Part shown: piece after piece, positions 1-8,136 of the stretch
Numbering within the stretch: position 1 is the first letter of the stretch
How the letters are laid out: each line of letters begins with the position of its first letter
Assembly (NCBI RefSeq): GCF_947855115.1
Contig: NZ_CANTZW010000028.1
Span: forward strand, 1-59,442
Direction of reading: 5' to 3'
From: an uncultured Parabacteroides sp.
GTDB taxonomy: Bacteria > Bacteroidota > Bacteroidia > Bacteroidales > Tannerellaceae
Length of the DNA: 59,442 nucleotides
Made by a program: the position numbers and the translations under genes
Notes under the pieces: model-generated
The model's input: only the letters and a program-made list of their open reading frames with translations
Told to the model about the DNA's origin: nothing
Database searches by the model: none

Positions 1-402
1 AAATTAAACGGTTTTATTTTAAATAATAATAGTAACATAGTATCATTAGAACTAAATCAAATTAATATATTTAATTCGTTTAGAAATGATGAAAAATTGA
101 CTAAGTGTTATCGAACACACTGGAAAAAGTAGATATGGCTTTTATTTTTGTTGCGTTTTAACTTGTCCATATAGTTGTTTTATGTATATTTGTCTGTTGA
201 AATATGAAAAACGACTTAGTTCTAATGAAACTAAGAACAAAGCACATTTAACAGACATTTACTTATATTGCCAACTTTTGGAAACTCTTTTCAGGTTCCT
301 TCATTTTATAATACAATCCGCAATTCTAAATTTCTTCTACAATATTTGACAAATTGAATAGATTATCTTTACATTTGTACATATATAATATATGTATTGA
401 CT
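1..402. other. AT-rich intergenic region upstream of dgt
   Basis: No convincing gene. A 13-base motif TCATTAGAACTAA at 43-55 recurs inverted as TTAGTTCTAATGA at 216-228, and the second copy itself sits in a small hairpin (CTTAGTT...AACTAAG). The last 60 bases hold the dgt promoter. Nothing else could be recognised. Confidence 0.6.
345..377 (+). promoter_or_regulatory. Bacteroidetes-type promoter of dgt
   Basis: A TTTG at 345-348 (-33 box) and TACATTTG at 370-377 (-7 box, consensus TAnnTTTG) are 21 bases apart, close to the 19-20 typical of Bacteroides promoters. Transcription would begin near 383, about 20 bases before the ATG at 403. Confidence 0.65.
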
Positions 403-1728
403 ATGAACTGGACCCAGCTATTATCCGGCAAACGTTTCGGAATGGAAGAATATCACGAGCGGAAACATGAGAGAACTGATTTCCAACGTGACTATGACCG
501 TCTGATTTTCTCATCCCCTTTCCGAAGACTACAAAACAAGACACAAGTTTTCCCCCTTCCTGGAAGTATCTTCGTGCATAACCGGCTTACACATAGTCTG
601 GAAGTCTCATGCGTAGGACGCTCTCTAGGCAATAACGTAGCAAAAGGACTCACACAAAAATATCCGGAAGGCAGTGTCAATTTCCCGGAGATAGGTTCCA
701 TCGTATCAGCGGCTTGTCTTGCCCATGACATGGGAAACCCTCCATTCGGGCATTCCGGTGAGAGAGCGATCTCCGCTTACTTTTCCGAAGGGAACGGACG
801 GAAACTGGAAGAGAAAGTACGGCAGGAAGGCGGTCGCTGGGAAGATTTCATCCATTTTGAAGGTAACGCAAACGCCATGCGGTTGTTAACTCACCAATTC
901 ATCGGACGTAGAAAAGGAGGATTCGCCTTAACATATAGCACATTAGCTTCTATCATCAAATATCCTTACGCTTCTGTTTATTCTGGAGAAAAAGGGAAAT
1001 TCGGTTTTTTCCAATCAGAAGAGAAAAGTTTTCTGCAAATCGCCCAAGAGCTAGGAATCGGACATAATCCGGAAGCCCCGGATAAATATATCCGTTACCC
1101 GTTAGTCTATTTGGTCGAAGCCGCAGACGATATTTGTTATCAAATAATGGATATAGAAGACGCCTGCAAGCTACATATCCTGACTACCGAGGAAGCGATA
1201 CAATTGCTGTTGGGATTCTTCGAAGGTAAACGGTTGGAACATATCCGTAAGGTCATGCGTATGGTAGACGATACCAATGAGCAAATCGCTTATTTACGTT
1301 CTTGTATTATCGGATTATTAGTTGATGAATGTTCCCGGGTCTTCCTAGAGAATGAGGAAAACATCCTCAACGGGACCTACAACACACCGTTGATCAGCAA
1401 TATATGCGATCAAGCCAAACAAGCATACGCCAAATGCTCGGATACGGCATACAAGAAGATATACAAGGCAAAAGAAGTTCTCGACATAGAATTGGCCGGC
1501 TACCACATTTTCAGTCATTTAATCGACAGCTTAACCGAGGCCGTGATGAACCAAGAGCATGCTTACAGCAAACTGCTCCTACAACGGATACCGGAGCAAT
1601 ACGACACGAAAGCTCCCACCACATACGGTAAAATACAATGCGTACTCGATTATATCTCAGGCATGACCGATATATACGCACTCGATCTGTACCGTAAAAT
1701 CACCGGCATGAGCCTACCGGCTGTTTAA
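403..1728 (+). CDS. dgt: Deoxyguanosinetriphosphate triphosphohydrolase (dGTPase), HD superfamily
   Basis: This cytosolic enzyme hydrolyses dGTP (or other dNTPs) to the nucleoside and tripolyphosphate and helps set dNTP pools. The 441-residue product has the family signature: an N-terminal RDYDRLIFSSPFRRLQNKTQ stretch, then an HD metal site seen as the His in NRLTHSLEV and the His-Asp in AHDMGNPPFGHSGE. The length fits the long dGTPase class. An upstream in-frame TTG at 397 is possible, but ATG 403 gives the usual MNWTQLLSG start and lies 20 bases after the predicted transcription start. Its stop overlaps the stop of the convergent small gene. Which dNTP is preferred cannot be read from the sequence. 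Confidence 0.93.
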   Translation: MNWTQLLSGKRFGMEEYHERKHERTDFQRDYDRLIFSSPFRRLQNKTQVFPLPGSIFVHNRLTHSLEVSCVGRSLGNNVAKGLTQKYPEGSVNFPEIGSIVSAACLAHDMGNPPFGHSGERAISAYFSEGNGRKLEEKVRQEGGRWEDFIHFEGNANAMRLLTHQFIGRRKGGFALTYSTLASIIKYPYASVYSGEKGKFGFFQSEEKSFLQIAQELGIGHNPEAPDKYIRYPLVYLVEAADDICYQIMDIEDACKLHILTTEEAIQLLLGFFEGKRLEHIRKVMRMVDDTNEQIAYLRSCIIGLLVDECSRVFLENEENILNGTYNTPLISNICDQAKQAYAKCSDTAYKKIYKAKEVLDIELAGYHIFSHLIDSLTEAVMNQEHAYSKLLLQRIPEQYDTKAPTTYGKIQCVLDYISGMTDIYALDLYRKITGMSLPAV

Positions 1729-1928
1729 CGGTTAATAAGAGAGCCAATCCTCTCGATTATTCTTAGTTCCAGCAACCTATTCAGTATTTGATTATCAATG
1801 CTGTTCCGAGCCATACGGCCATGAGCCAATCGATATACCCTAAAACCACTGGTTCCGAATTGTTTTCCAATTTGGCAGTAAAGATCTTTGTGGTCAGTCC
1901 TAAACAAATAATTAAATAAATCCATCAT
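1725..1928 (-). CDS. Small conserved-looking protein of unknown function
   Basis: About 67 residues, convergent with dgt and sharing its terminal bases (overlapping stop codons). The sequence is rich in basic and hydrophobic residues and contains GFRVYRLAHGRMARN followed by a leucine-rich helix ending in ERIGSLINR. That pattern resembles small Bacteroidales proteins I have a weak memory of but cannot name. The frame could start at the TTG at 1934 or at ATG 1928 or 1925; ATG 1928 is chosen. No membrane segment or signal peptide is seen. Function is unknown. Confidence 0.5.
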   Translation of the reverse strand: MMDLFNYLFRTDHKDLYCQIGKQFGTSGFRVYRLAHGRMARNSIDNQILNRLLELRIIERIGSLINR

Positions 1929-1934
1929 ATCCAA

Positions 1935-2260
1935 TTCATTTTATCGTTTTCTATAGATTACTCCAAAACTTCCAAAACGAATAGGATAAACGTTCGTTTT
2001 TTTTATTCAAAAATATCAAGATGACTCACATCCGTTAAAAATCAGTCATTAAGTTGTGAATATATTGTGATTCTTATAATTACGAAGCTTGAAAAATAAA
2101 AATGTTCCTTATCTTTGTCACCAAAACCTGGTAAAAAAACGAATAGTCTAAACGAAGGTTTTCACTCGCCATTTTTATAACGACACTAACCTGTGCAAGA
2201 TCTCAAGACCCCACATAAATATTTACAAAACAGAGATTTATAACAATCTGTGATAACTTG
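1935..2260 (+). other. Intergenic region with an orphan plus-strand promoter
   Basis: Between two minus-strand genes, this stretch has a good plus-strand promoter: TTG at 2089-2091, 18 bases, TATCTTTG at 2110-2117. No plus-strand protein gene follows. A transcript starting near 2124 would run about 135 bases and then antisense into the 3' end of rsgA. It could be a small RNA or an antisense RNA; no strong terminator is seen. Confidence 0.4.
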
Positions 2261-3193
2261 TCAGAACTCTTCCCGGTACTTACTTTCCATACGGTCATCC
2301 AAGATACTCAGATAACTTTTATAGCGGGACTCGCTGATCAGCCCATCACTAACGGCTTGAATGACAGCGCAACCCGGTTCATGACGGTGCGTACAGTTAT
2401 TAAAACGACATTCTTCCGAGTATTTGAACAACTCCCGAAAATAATGAGAAATCTCAGCATCTGCCATTTCAATTGTACCGAATCCCTTGATACCCGGAGT
2501 ATCGATCAAATAGCCTCCATAGGGAAGAGGTATCATCTCGGAGAAGGTAGTCGTGTGCATACCTTTGTTATGATATTCGGAAATATCTCCAGTACGAAGA
2601 TTAACGCCCGGAACAAGCTTGTTGATAATCGTGGATTTTCCAACACCTGAATGACCGGACAAAAGCGTAACCTTATCTTTCAGATCCGCTGTCAAGGCAT
2701 CCAGACCTTCCCCTGTCCGGGCACACAATGTCGAACAAGGATAACCAATCGAGGTATACAACTCGATTAATTTCTCCAACGCCTTTTGATCCTCATTATT
2801 ATAACGATCAATCTTATTGAAAACCAATTTAACGGGGACACGATACGCCTCTGCGGTCGCCAGGAAACGATCAATAAATATTGTTGTTGTTATGGGATAA
2901 TTTACCGTAACGATCAGCATCGCCTGATCTAGGTTTGCCGCGATAATATGCGCTTGTTTCGATAAGTTAGAGGCACGGCGGATGATATAATTCTTACGCT
3001 CCTCAATCTCAGTAATAAAAGCGGTTCCTTCCTTATTTATATTGATTACGACACGGTCTCCTACCGTAACCGGATTGGTACTCCTTATGCCTTTCAGACG
3101 AAAGTTTCCTTTGATCTTACTTTCTATATCCCGTCCGTCTTCTGTACGAACCGTATACCAACTACCTGTGTTTTTTATTACCAGTCCCCTCAT
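2261..3193 (-). CDS. rsgA: Small ribosomal subunit biogenesis GTPase RsgA
   Basis: RsgA is a circularly permuted GTPase that binds the 30S subunit late in assembly and checks the decoding centre. The 310 residues show the permuted motif order: an N-terminal OB-fold (about 1-70), G4 NKID at 126-129, G1 GHSGVGKST near 180-188, G3 DTPG near 231-234, and a C-terminal zinc site with Cys262, Cys267, His269 and Cys275. The length is normal. It lies downstream of frr in the same direction, with a 95-base gap filled by a palindromic AATTGA-type repeat. Co-transcription with frr is plausible as both act on ribosomes. Confidence 0.96.
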   Translation of the reverse strand: MRGLVIKNTGSWYTVRTEDGRDIESKIKGNFRLKGIRSTNPVTVGDRVVININKEGTAFITEIEERKNYIIRRASNLSKQAHIIAANLDQAMLIVTVNYPITTTIFIDRFLATAEAYRVPVKLVFNKIDRYNNEDQKALEKLIELYTSIGYPCSTLCARTGEGLDALTADLKDKVTLLSGHSGVGKSTIINKLVPGVNLRTGDISEYHNKGMHTTTFSEMIPLPYGGYLIDTPGIKGFGTIEMADAEISHYFRELFKYSEECRFNNCTHRHEPGCAVIQAVSDGLISESRYKSYLSILDDRMESKYREEF

Positions 3194-3288
3194 GAGAATT
3201 GAAAATTGAGAATTAAAAATTGAGAATTGGAATAAGGGCCCTATGGAATTCCTTAATTTTCAATTCTCAATTTTCAACTTTCAATTAT
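3194..3288. repeat. AATTGARAATTGAR palindromic intergenic repeat, copy 1
   Basis: Left arm (about 3196-3234) is made of AATTGAAAATTGAGAATT-like units and the right arm (about 3247-3287) of their reverse complement (TTTTCAATTCTCAATTTTC). Together they form a long imperfect hairpin between frr and rsgA. Further copies are at 15297-15327 and 24614-24699. Confidence 0.8.
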
Positions 3289-3852
3289 TTAAACAGTCAT
3301 TACTTCTTTTTCTTTAGCAGCGTAAAGTTCATCAATCTTTTTGATAAACTTATCATGGATTTTCTGAACCTCTGCCTCGGCGTCTTTCTCTACGTCCTCG
3401 GGAACACCGTCAGACTTGATACTTTTCTTCAAAGCGTCGATTGCGTCGCGACGAGCGTTACGGACACTGATCTTTGCGTTCTCTGCCTCCTGCTTACATT
3501 GTTTCACCAATTGACGGCGGCGCTCCTCGGTCAACGGAGGAATACCTAAACGGATCACCTCTCCATTATTCTCCGGTGTGATACCCAGCTCTGAATCCAA
3601 GATTCCTTTCTCGATATCGCGGATAATCTTCTTCTCCCACGGAGTGATCATGATAGTCCGTGCGTCCGGAACTGTCACCGTAGCCACGTTGGTAAGAGGA
3701 ACAGGCGCCCCGTAATACATTACCTTCACACAATCGAGGATTTTCGGATTGGCCTTACCTGCCCGAATGTGAGACAATTGCTCGTCCAGATACTCAATGG
3801 CGAACGTCATCTTCTCTTCCCCTGCTTTGATCAATTGTTTCGTATCTATCAT
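3289..3852 (-). CDS. frr: Ribosome recycling factor
   Basis: RRF works with EF-G to split the post-termination ribosome. The 187-residue product matches the family over its length: an N-terminal helix ending in LSHIRAGKANPKIL, the beta-domain with YYGAPVPLTNVATVTVPDAR, and a C-terminal coiled-coil with LTEERRRQLVKQ. This is the normal size for RRF (about 185). Directly upstream is one of the clearest promoters in the window. The gene precedes rsgA on the same strand. Confidence 0.98.
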   Translation of the reverse strand: MIDTKQLIKAGEEKMTFAIEYLDEQLSHIRAGKANPKILDCVKVMYYGAPVPLTNVATVTVPDARTIMITPWEKKIIRDIEKGILDSELGITPENNGEVIRLGIPPLTEERRRQLVKQCKQEAENAKISVRNARRDAIDALKKSIKSDGVPEDVEKDAEAEVQKIHDKFIKKIDELYAAKEKEVMTV

Positions 3853-3889
3853 AAATTATACGTTTTTTGTTTGCGAATCTTTTAATTAA

Positions 3890-3920
3890 CAAAAGTAATA
3901 AAGATTTCTAACTTCGCAAA
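3890..3920 (-). promoter_or_regulatory. Bacteroidetes-type promoter of frr
   Basis: On the minus strand, TTTG (3920-3917) and TACTTTTG (3897-3890) are separated by exactly 19 bases, the canonical arrangement for the primary Bacteroidetes sigma factor. The frr ATG is about 38 bases further on. Confidence 0.7.
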
Positions 3921-3977
3921 CATATAATTAAAATACTCCCTAACAAAAGATTGATCTTACCGCATAATAAGTATCTA

Positions 3978-5150
3978 TCAATGTTTACTCAATTTGGGCG
4001 TAAAGAATAACAAATAGGCCACACCCACGCACAGCACCAGCACCGCCCCTATCTGAGAGGCCAACATATCGGATGCCACTCCCATAAAAATAGGGAAGAT
4101 CGTACCACCGAATAATCCCATAATCATCAAGCCGGATACCTCATTCTGCTTATTCGGCATAGAAAGCAGGGCTTGGGCGAAAATGATGGAGAAGACATTC
4201 GAGTTGCCAAAACCGATCAAGGCAATACAAACATAGATGATCTCTTTCGAATGGAATAACAGCAAACCAATCATCGCCAACAGCATCAAGAGGACACTAA
4301 AGGCAAAGAATCCTTTCGGAGAGATCTTTCGCAAGATAAAAGCACCGGAGAAACATCCCGCCGTACGGAAGATGAAATACAGGCTCGTGGCGAAACCGGC
4401 ATCGGCCAAGGTCATGCCTAAACGTTCTATCAAGATTTTCGGGGCAGTCGTATTCGTCCCGACATCAATCCCCACATGGCACATGATACCGATAAAGCAA
4501 AGCAGGATAAAAGGTTTGCCCAGCAAAGCCAGACACTCGCCAAAGGTAGAAGGTCGTCCCTCTTCCTTGGTCTCGTGGATAGAGGTAGCTCCCAATAGCA
4601 GGATCGCGATCACGGCGATCACCATATAAACCGGGAACAAGACACGCCAACCAAGCCCCATCGACGGTATCGCCTGGGTAGCACCCCACATAGCGATATA
4701 AGGTGCTAAGAAAGAGGCGATCGCTTTCACGAACTGGCCGAACGTCAAGGAACTAGCTAGCTTATCCCCGCTTACGATATTCGATAATAACGGGTTCAAG
4801 GAAGTCTGCATTAAAGCGTTGCCGATACCTAGCAGAGAGAAGGATATCAACATAACCATATACGCATCGTCAAAGATCGGGATCATTAACGAAAGAAATG
4901 TTACGATCAAGCTCAATAACACGGTCTTTTTCCGTCCGATACGGTTCATCAACATACCCGTCGGGACGGAAAAGATCAAGAACCAGAAGAACACGAGCGA
5001 GGGGAAGATATTCGCCTCCGAATCACTCAGGCCCAAATCCGCTTTCAGGTAATTAGAGGCGATACCCACTAAATCCACGAATCCCATGGCGAAGAACGCC
5101 AACATCACGGGGATCAATTTCAACGATGAAACCTTTTCTTTTTCTTTCAT
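3978..5150 (-). CDS. MFS sugar transporter, probably fructose uptake
   Basis: A 390-residue major facilitator with about 12 membrane segments, resembling the fucose/glucose permease branch. The loop between helices 2 and 3 has the MFS motif MNRIGRKKT. It should import a monosaccharide across the inner membrane. It lies 3 bases downstream of the fructokinase gene on the same strand and in a cluster with a GH32 and a fructan-type sensor. This matches the order of the characterised Bacteroides fructan locus, where the transporter carries fructose. Substrate assignment is by context. Confidence 0.8.
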   Translation of the reverse strand: MKEKEKVSSLKLIPVMLAFFAMGFVDLVGIASNYLKADLGLSDSEANIFPSLVFFWFLIFSVPTGMLMNRIGRKKTVLLSLIVTFLSLMIPIFDDAYMVMLISFSLLGIGNALMQTSLNPLLSNIVSGDKLASSLTFGQFVKAIASFLAPYIAMWGATQAIPSMGLGWRVLFPVYMVIAVIAILLLGATSIHETKEEGRPSTFGECLALLGKPFILLCFIGIMCHVGIDVGTNTTAPKILIERLGMTLADAGFATSLYFIFRTAGCFSGAFILRKISPKGFFAFSVLLMLLAMIGLLLFHSKEIIYVCIALIGFGNSNVFSIIFAQALLSMPNKQNEVSGLMIMGLFGGTIFPIFMGVASDMLASQIGAVLVLCVGVAYLLFFTPKLSKH

Positions 5151-5153
5151 GAC

Positions 5154-6026
5154 TTACAAGTTTTCAGGATAAGCGGGCCACGCACCATTTTGAGTACAAA
5201 CATATGCGGCTACTTTCACCGCTTTCTCATGAGCCTCAGACAAAGATTTTCCCTTCAGGATGGAAGAGATAAAAGCTCCGGAGAAAGAATCGCCGGCACC
5301 TACCGTATCCACTACTTTCACTTGCGGTGTCAGGATTGAAGACATTTCTGTCTCGGAATAGATCGTGCTATATTCCGCTCCAGCGGTAAGAACCAAATAA
5401 TGAAGATCGTATTTTTTCATAAACCAAAGGCAGATTTCCTCAATCGTACCTTCCAAGCCAAACATCGAGCGAAGCATTTCCAGCTCCTCATCATTGATCT
5501 TGAATACGTTCGCCAACTCTAGCAACGACTCGATCAATTCCTTCGAATAGAAATGTTGACGGATATTGATATCGAAAAAGCGTAAGGCATGGTCGGGCAT
5601 ATACGAAAGCAGGGTACGAAGCGTCTCTCGGGATTCTGCGGCACGTTGCGCCAACGTGCCGAAACATACGGCGTCCGCACGTTTCATCAAGTCGATAGAC
5701 GCTTGTGTAAGAGGGATATGATCCCATGCCACACCTTCGATGATCGTATAAGTAGGAATGCCGTTCTTCAGCTCTACCACCACGCTTCCGGTCGGATATT
5801 CCACCGTACTGATATAATTACTATCGATACCGTTCTTATCCAGTTCCTGAATGATCTCGGTTCCGAACACGTCGTTGCCCACGGCGCTGATCGCGTAACC
5901 TTCCGCTCCTAATTGGGTAGCGTGATAAACAAAATTAATCGGAGCTCCACCGGCTTTCTTTACATCCGGGAAAACATCCCACAACAACTCTCCAATGCCT
6001 ACTACTACTGGTTTATTCTTTTCCAT
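5154..6026 (-). CDS. Fructokinase, PfkB family
   Basis: A 290-residue cytosolic sugar kinase that should phosphorylate incoming fructose. It shows the PfkB substrate-side GGAPINFVYHATQLGAE motif near residue 25 and the C-terminal catalytic DTVGAGDSFSGAF with the base Asp near residue 245. Length is typical of ribokinase-type fructokinases. It is flanked by the MFS transporter downstream (3-base gap) and the GH32 upstream across a 176-base gap containing two REP-like repeats. The kinase fold is certain; fructose as substrate follows from context. Confidence 0.88.
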   Translation of the reverse strand: MEKNKPVVVGIGELLWDVFPDVKKAGGAPINFVYHATQLGAEGYAISAVGNDVFGTEIIQELDKNGIDSNYISTVEYPTGSVVVELKNGIPTYTIIEGVAWDHIPLTQASIDLMKRADAVCFGTLAQRAAESRETLRTLLSYMPDHALRFFDINIRQHFYSKELIESLLELANVFKINDEELEMLRSMFGLEGTIEEICLWFMKKYDLHYLVLTAGAEYSTIYSETEMSSILTPQVKVVDTVGAGDSFSGAFISSILKGKSLSEAHEKAVKVAAYVCTQNGAWPAYPENL

Positions 6027-6058
6027 GATATCTATATTTTTAAAATTAATTTCATCTA

Positions 6059-6168
6059 GTTGTAGAGACGGGGCGTGCCCCGTCTCATCCTGTCAAAATG
6101 GTAACTAAAATGGCAATTAATAATACTATCGGTATGTGGTGAGACGGGGCACGCCCCATCTCTACAAC
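6059..6168. repeat. Pair of inverted REP-like palindromes
   Basis: Two copies of a GC-rich palindrome face each other: 6059-6087 and 6140-6168, outer ends GTTGTAGAGACGGGGC and its complement. Each copy is itself a hairpin (AGACGGGGC, 2 bases, GCCCCGTCT), so the pair looks like a BIME-type unit between GH32 and fructokinase. A decayed single copy is at 20029-20053. Confidence 0.8.
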
Positions 6169-6202
6169 TGGGTAGTATCAAAAACAACCATACAAGGTAT
6201 AA

Positions 6203-8008
6203 TTATTTGAGAGGGTAGATCGTTAATGACGTAACCGTAAACGCTCCTCCCTTCGCATTAAAACGAATGCGGTTATAGGGTTCTTCCGGGAATACAAGGT
6301 TGGTCATGACAAACTCCCCATTCCCATCGAAAGCCTCTATACTTGATTTATCTACCAGCAAACGCAACGTATATTCCTTAGCGGCAGAAATCGGGGCTGA
6401 AGTAGCCGTAGCGAATGTCTTGCTGAAATCCGTGATCCCGCTATTACGGCGATCCATCGTAAAGGTATTATCCAAAAGATTATAATGCATCTCCACTTCC
6501 TCTCCTTTCGAGTTGGACAGTTGGAAACTCATGATATCGGCTCCGTTATTCTTAAACTTGATCTCGACCTCATACGTTCCCGTATTATCGGAAAGAATCG
6601 GATCGACCTCATGGGAACGGTCTACCTTAAAGGAACCCTTCTTCCGGGCTTTCCCTCTCAACTTCAACACCTCGGGAGACGGGGTACTACTTAAATACGT
6701 CTGTCCGTTTTTCGTATAAAGAACCAAGTCGCGAGGAACCGAGTTCGCGCTCCGGTATTGCAAGGTCGGTACGTTATTCGCATATTCCCAATTGCTCATC
6801 CAAGCCAAGGCGATCTTCCGGTCTCCCGGAGCGTTACTCCAAGTAACTGTCGCATAATGATCCTTACCGTAATCCATCCATTTGGTCAACGCCGGAGATT
6901 CATTCACAAACTGTTTCCCATCGAACGTACCCACGAAATATTGGGTAGCGGAACCGCCAAACGGACCGCCGGGATTAATATTACAAATCAACACCCATTT
7001 CTTTAGCTCAGTGCCCTTCACCGGAAGCTCGATCAAATCCGGACATTCCCAAACACCCGCATGCGCTCCTTGTCCTTCCCCGAAACTACTCTCGTACGTC
7101 CAATCCTTCAAATTAGGAGAAGAATAGAGTTGCATCTCCTGTCCTACGGCCAGCACCATGATCCATTTATTGGATTCCTTATGCCAGAAAACTTTCGGGT
7201 CACGGAAATCACGTTGCGTAGAGGTCAGGATCGGATTCCGGTCATATTTCTTAAACGTACGCCCGTTGTCCAGACTATAAGCCATACTTTGCACTTGCCG
7301 ATCACTGGCCGAGGTATAGAAAGCCACGATAGCGCCAGCTCCAAACCCGGCGGTATTATCCTTGTCTACCACACAGCTACCGCTAAAGATCGTACCCAAG
7401 GCATCCGGGGCAATCGCATCCGGTAGGTGTTCCCAATGAATCAAATCCTTGCTGATCGCATGCCCCCAGTGCATATTGCCCCACATGGAGCCGTAGGGGT
7501 TATGTTGATAAAACAGATGATACTCGCCATCTTTGTACACCATGCCGTTCGGGTCATTCATCCATCCCCAAGCCGGCGAGAAATGATAGGCCGGACGGTA
7601 CTTCTCACGGTTTGTGGAGTCAAACTGATCGGACAATCTCATCTCTTTCCAGCAGAGAGCCGATTCCGGAATAAGCTGGAAATTGAAAGTGATAGGCCGA
7701 TCTGCATATCCGGAAAGATCTACCGGTACGAAATAATCCACCTTATCAACAGCCAGACGAACATTTATCGTCTGTACCACGTCATTATCAATAATCATAT
7801 AGAGCTTGGATTCCGGCGAGGATTCCTCTACCGGAAGCAACAAATACTTGGCTTGCGCATCCACACGGACAATACTTTGCCCTTCGCCTAGATGCTTTAT
7901 ATCTAGAGTCGGATCTGCCGCATATCCAGCCAACGGATCGACAGTACTTAATAAAACGACACCGACAACCATACATAAACTTTTAAGAAGTCTCTTTGTT
8001 TGTTTCAT
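6203..8008 (-). CDS. Secreted GH32 fructan hydrolase (levanase/inulinase type)
   Basis: A 601-residue exported enzyme predicted to cut fructose from levan, inulin or sucrose. The N-terminus is a signal peptide (basic MKQTKR, hydrophobic core, cleavage near residue 30). A small N-terminal beta domain precedes the five-bladed propeller. GH32 residues are visible: nucleophile Asp152 in WMNDPNG, stabiliser Asp270 in FRDPKV, and acid/base Glu321 in WECPDL. A C-terminal beta-sandwich with SSIEAFDGNGE completes the family architecture. There is no lipoprotein Cys after the signal, so a periplasmic or secreted location is likelier than surface anchoring. It belongs with the adjoining kinase, transporter and sensor. 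Linkage preference cannot be read. Confidence 0.92.
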   Translation of the reverse strand: MKQTKRLLKSLCMVVGVVLLSTVDPLAGYAADPTLDIKHLGEGQSIVRVDAQAKYLLLPVEESSPESKLYMIIDNDVVQTINVRLAVDKVDYFVPVDLSGYADRPITFNFQLIPESALCWKEMRLSDQFDSTNREKYRPAYHFSPAWGWMNDPNGMVYKDGEYHLFYQHNPYGSMWGNMHWGHAISKDLIHWEHLPDAIAPDALGTIFSGSCVVDKDNTAGFGAGAIVAFYTSASDRQVQSMAYSLDNGRTFKKYDRNPILTSTQRDFRDPKVFWHKESNKWIMVLAVGQEMQLYSSPNLKDWTYESSFGEGQGAHAGVWECPDLIELPVKGTELKKWVLICNINPGGPFGGSATQYFVGTFDGKQFVNESPALTKWMDYGKDHYATVTWSNAPGDRKIALAWMSNWEYANNVPTLQYRSANSVPRDLVLYTKNGQTYLSSTPSPEVLKLRGKARKKGSFKVDRSHEVDPILSDNTGTYEVEIKFKNNGADIMSFQLSNSKGEEVEMHYNLLDNTFTMDRRNSGITDFSKTFATATSAPISAAKEYTLRLLVDKSSIEAFDGNGEFVMTNLVFPEEPYNRIRFNAKGGAFTVTSLTIYPLK

Positions 8009-8136
8009 AAATGAACGGATTAAAGGATAATAATGTTTGATTCTCTGCCAAATTTAATGGGATTCTTTAGGATAGAAAAATGTTTATCCCTTAAAGGTGA
8101 GGAGATATGACATTTGTGATAAAGATCGTACAAATG

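Noticed and set aside
2258..2650. Plus-strand 130-codon frame opposite rsgA
   Set aside because: It is the complement of the well-supported rsgA gene; no start signal or protein-like features.
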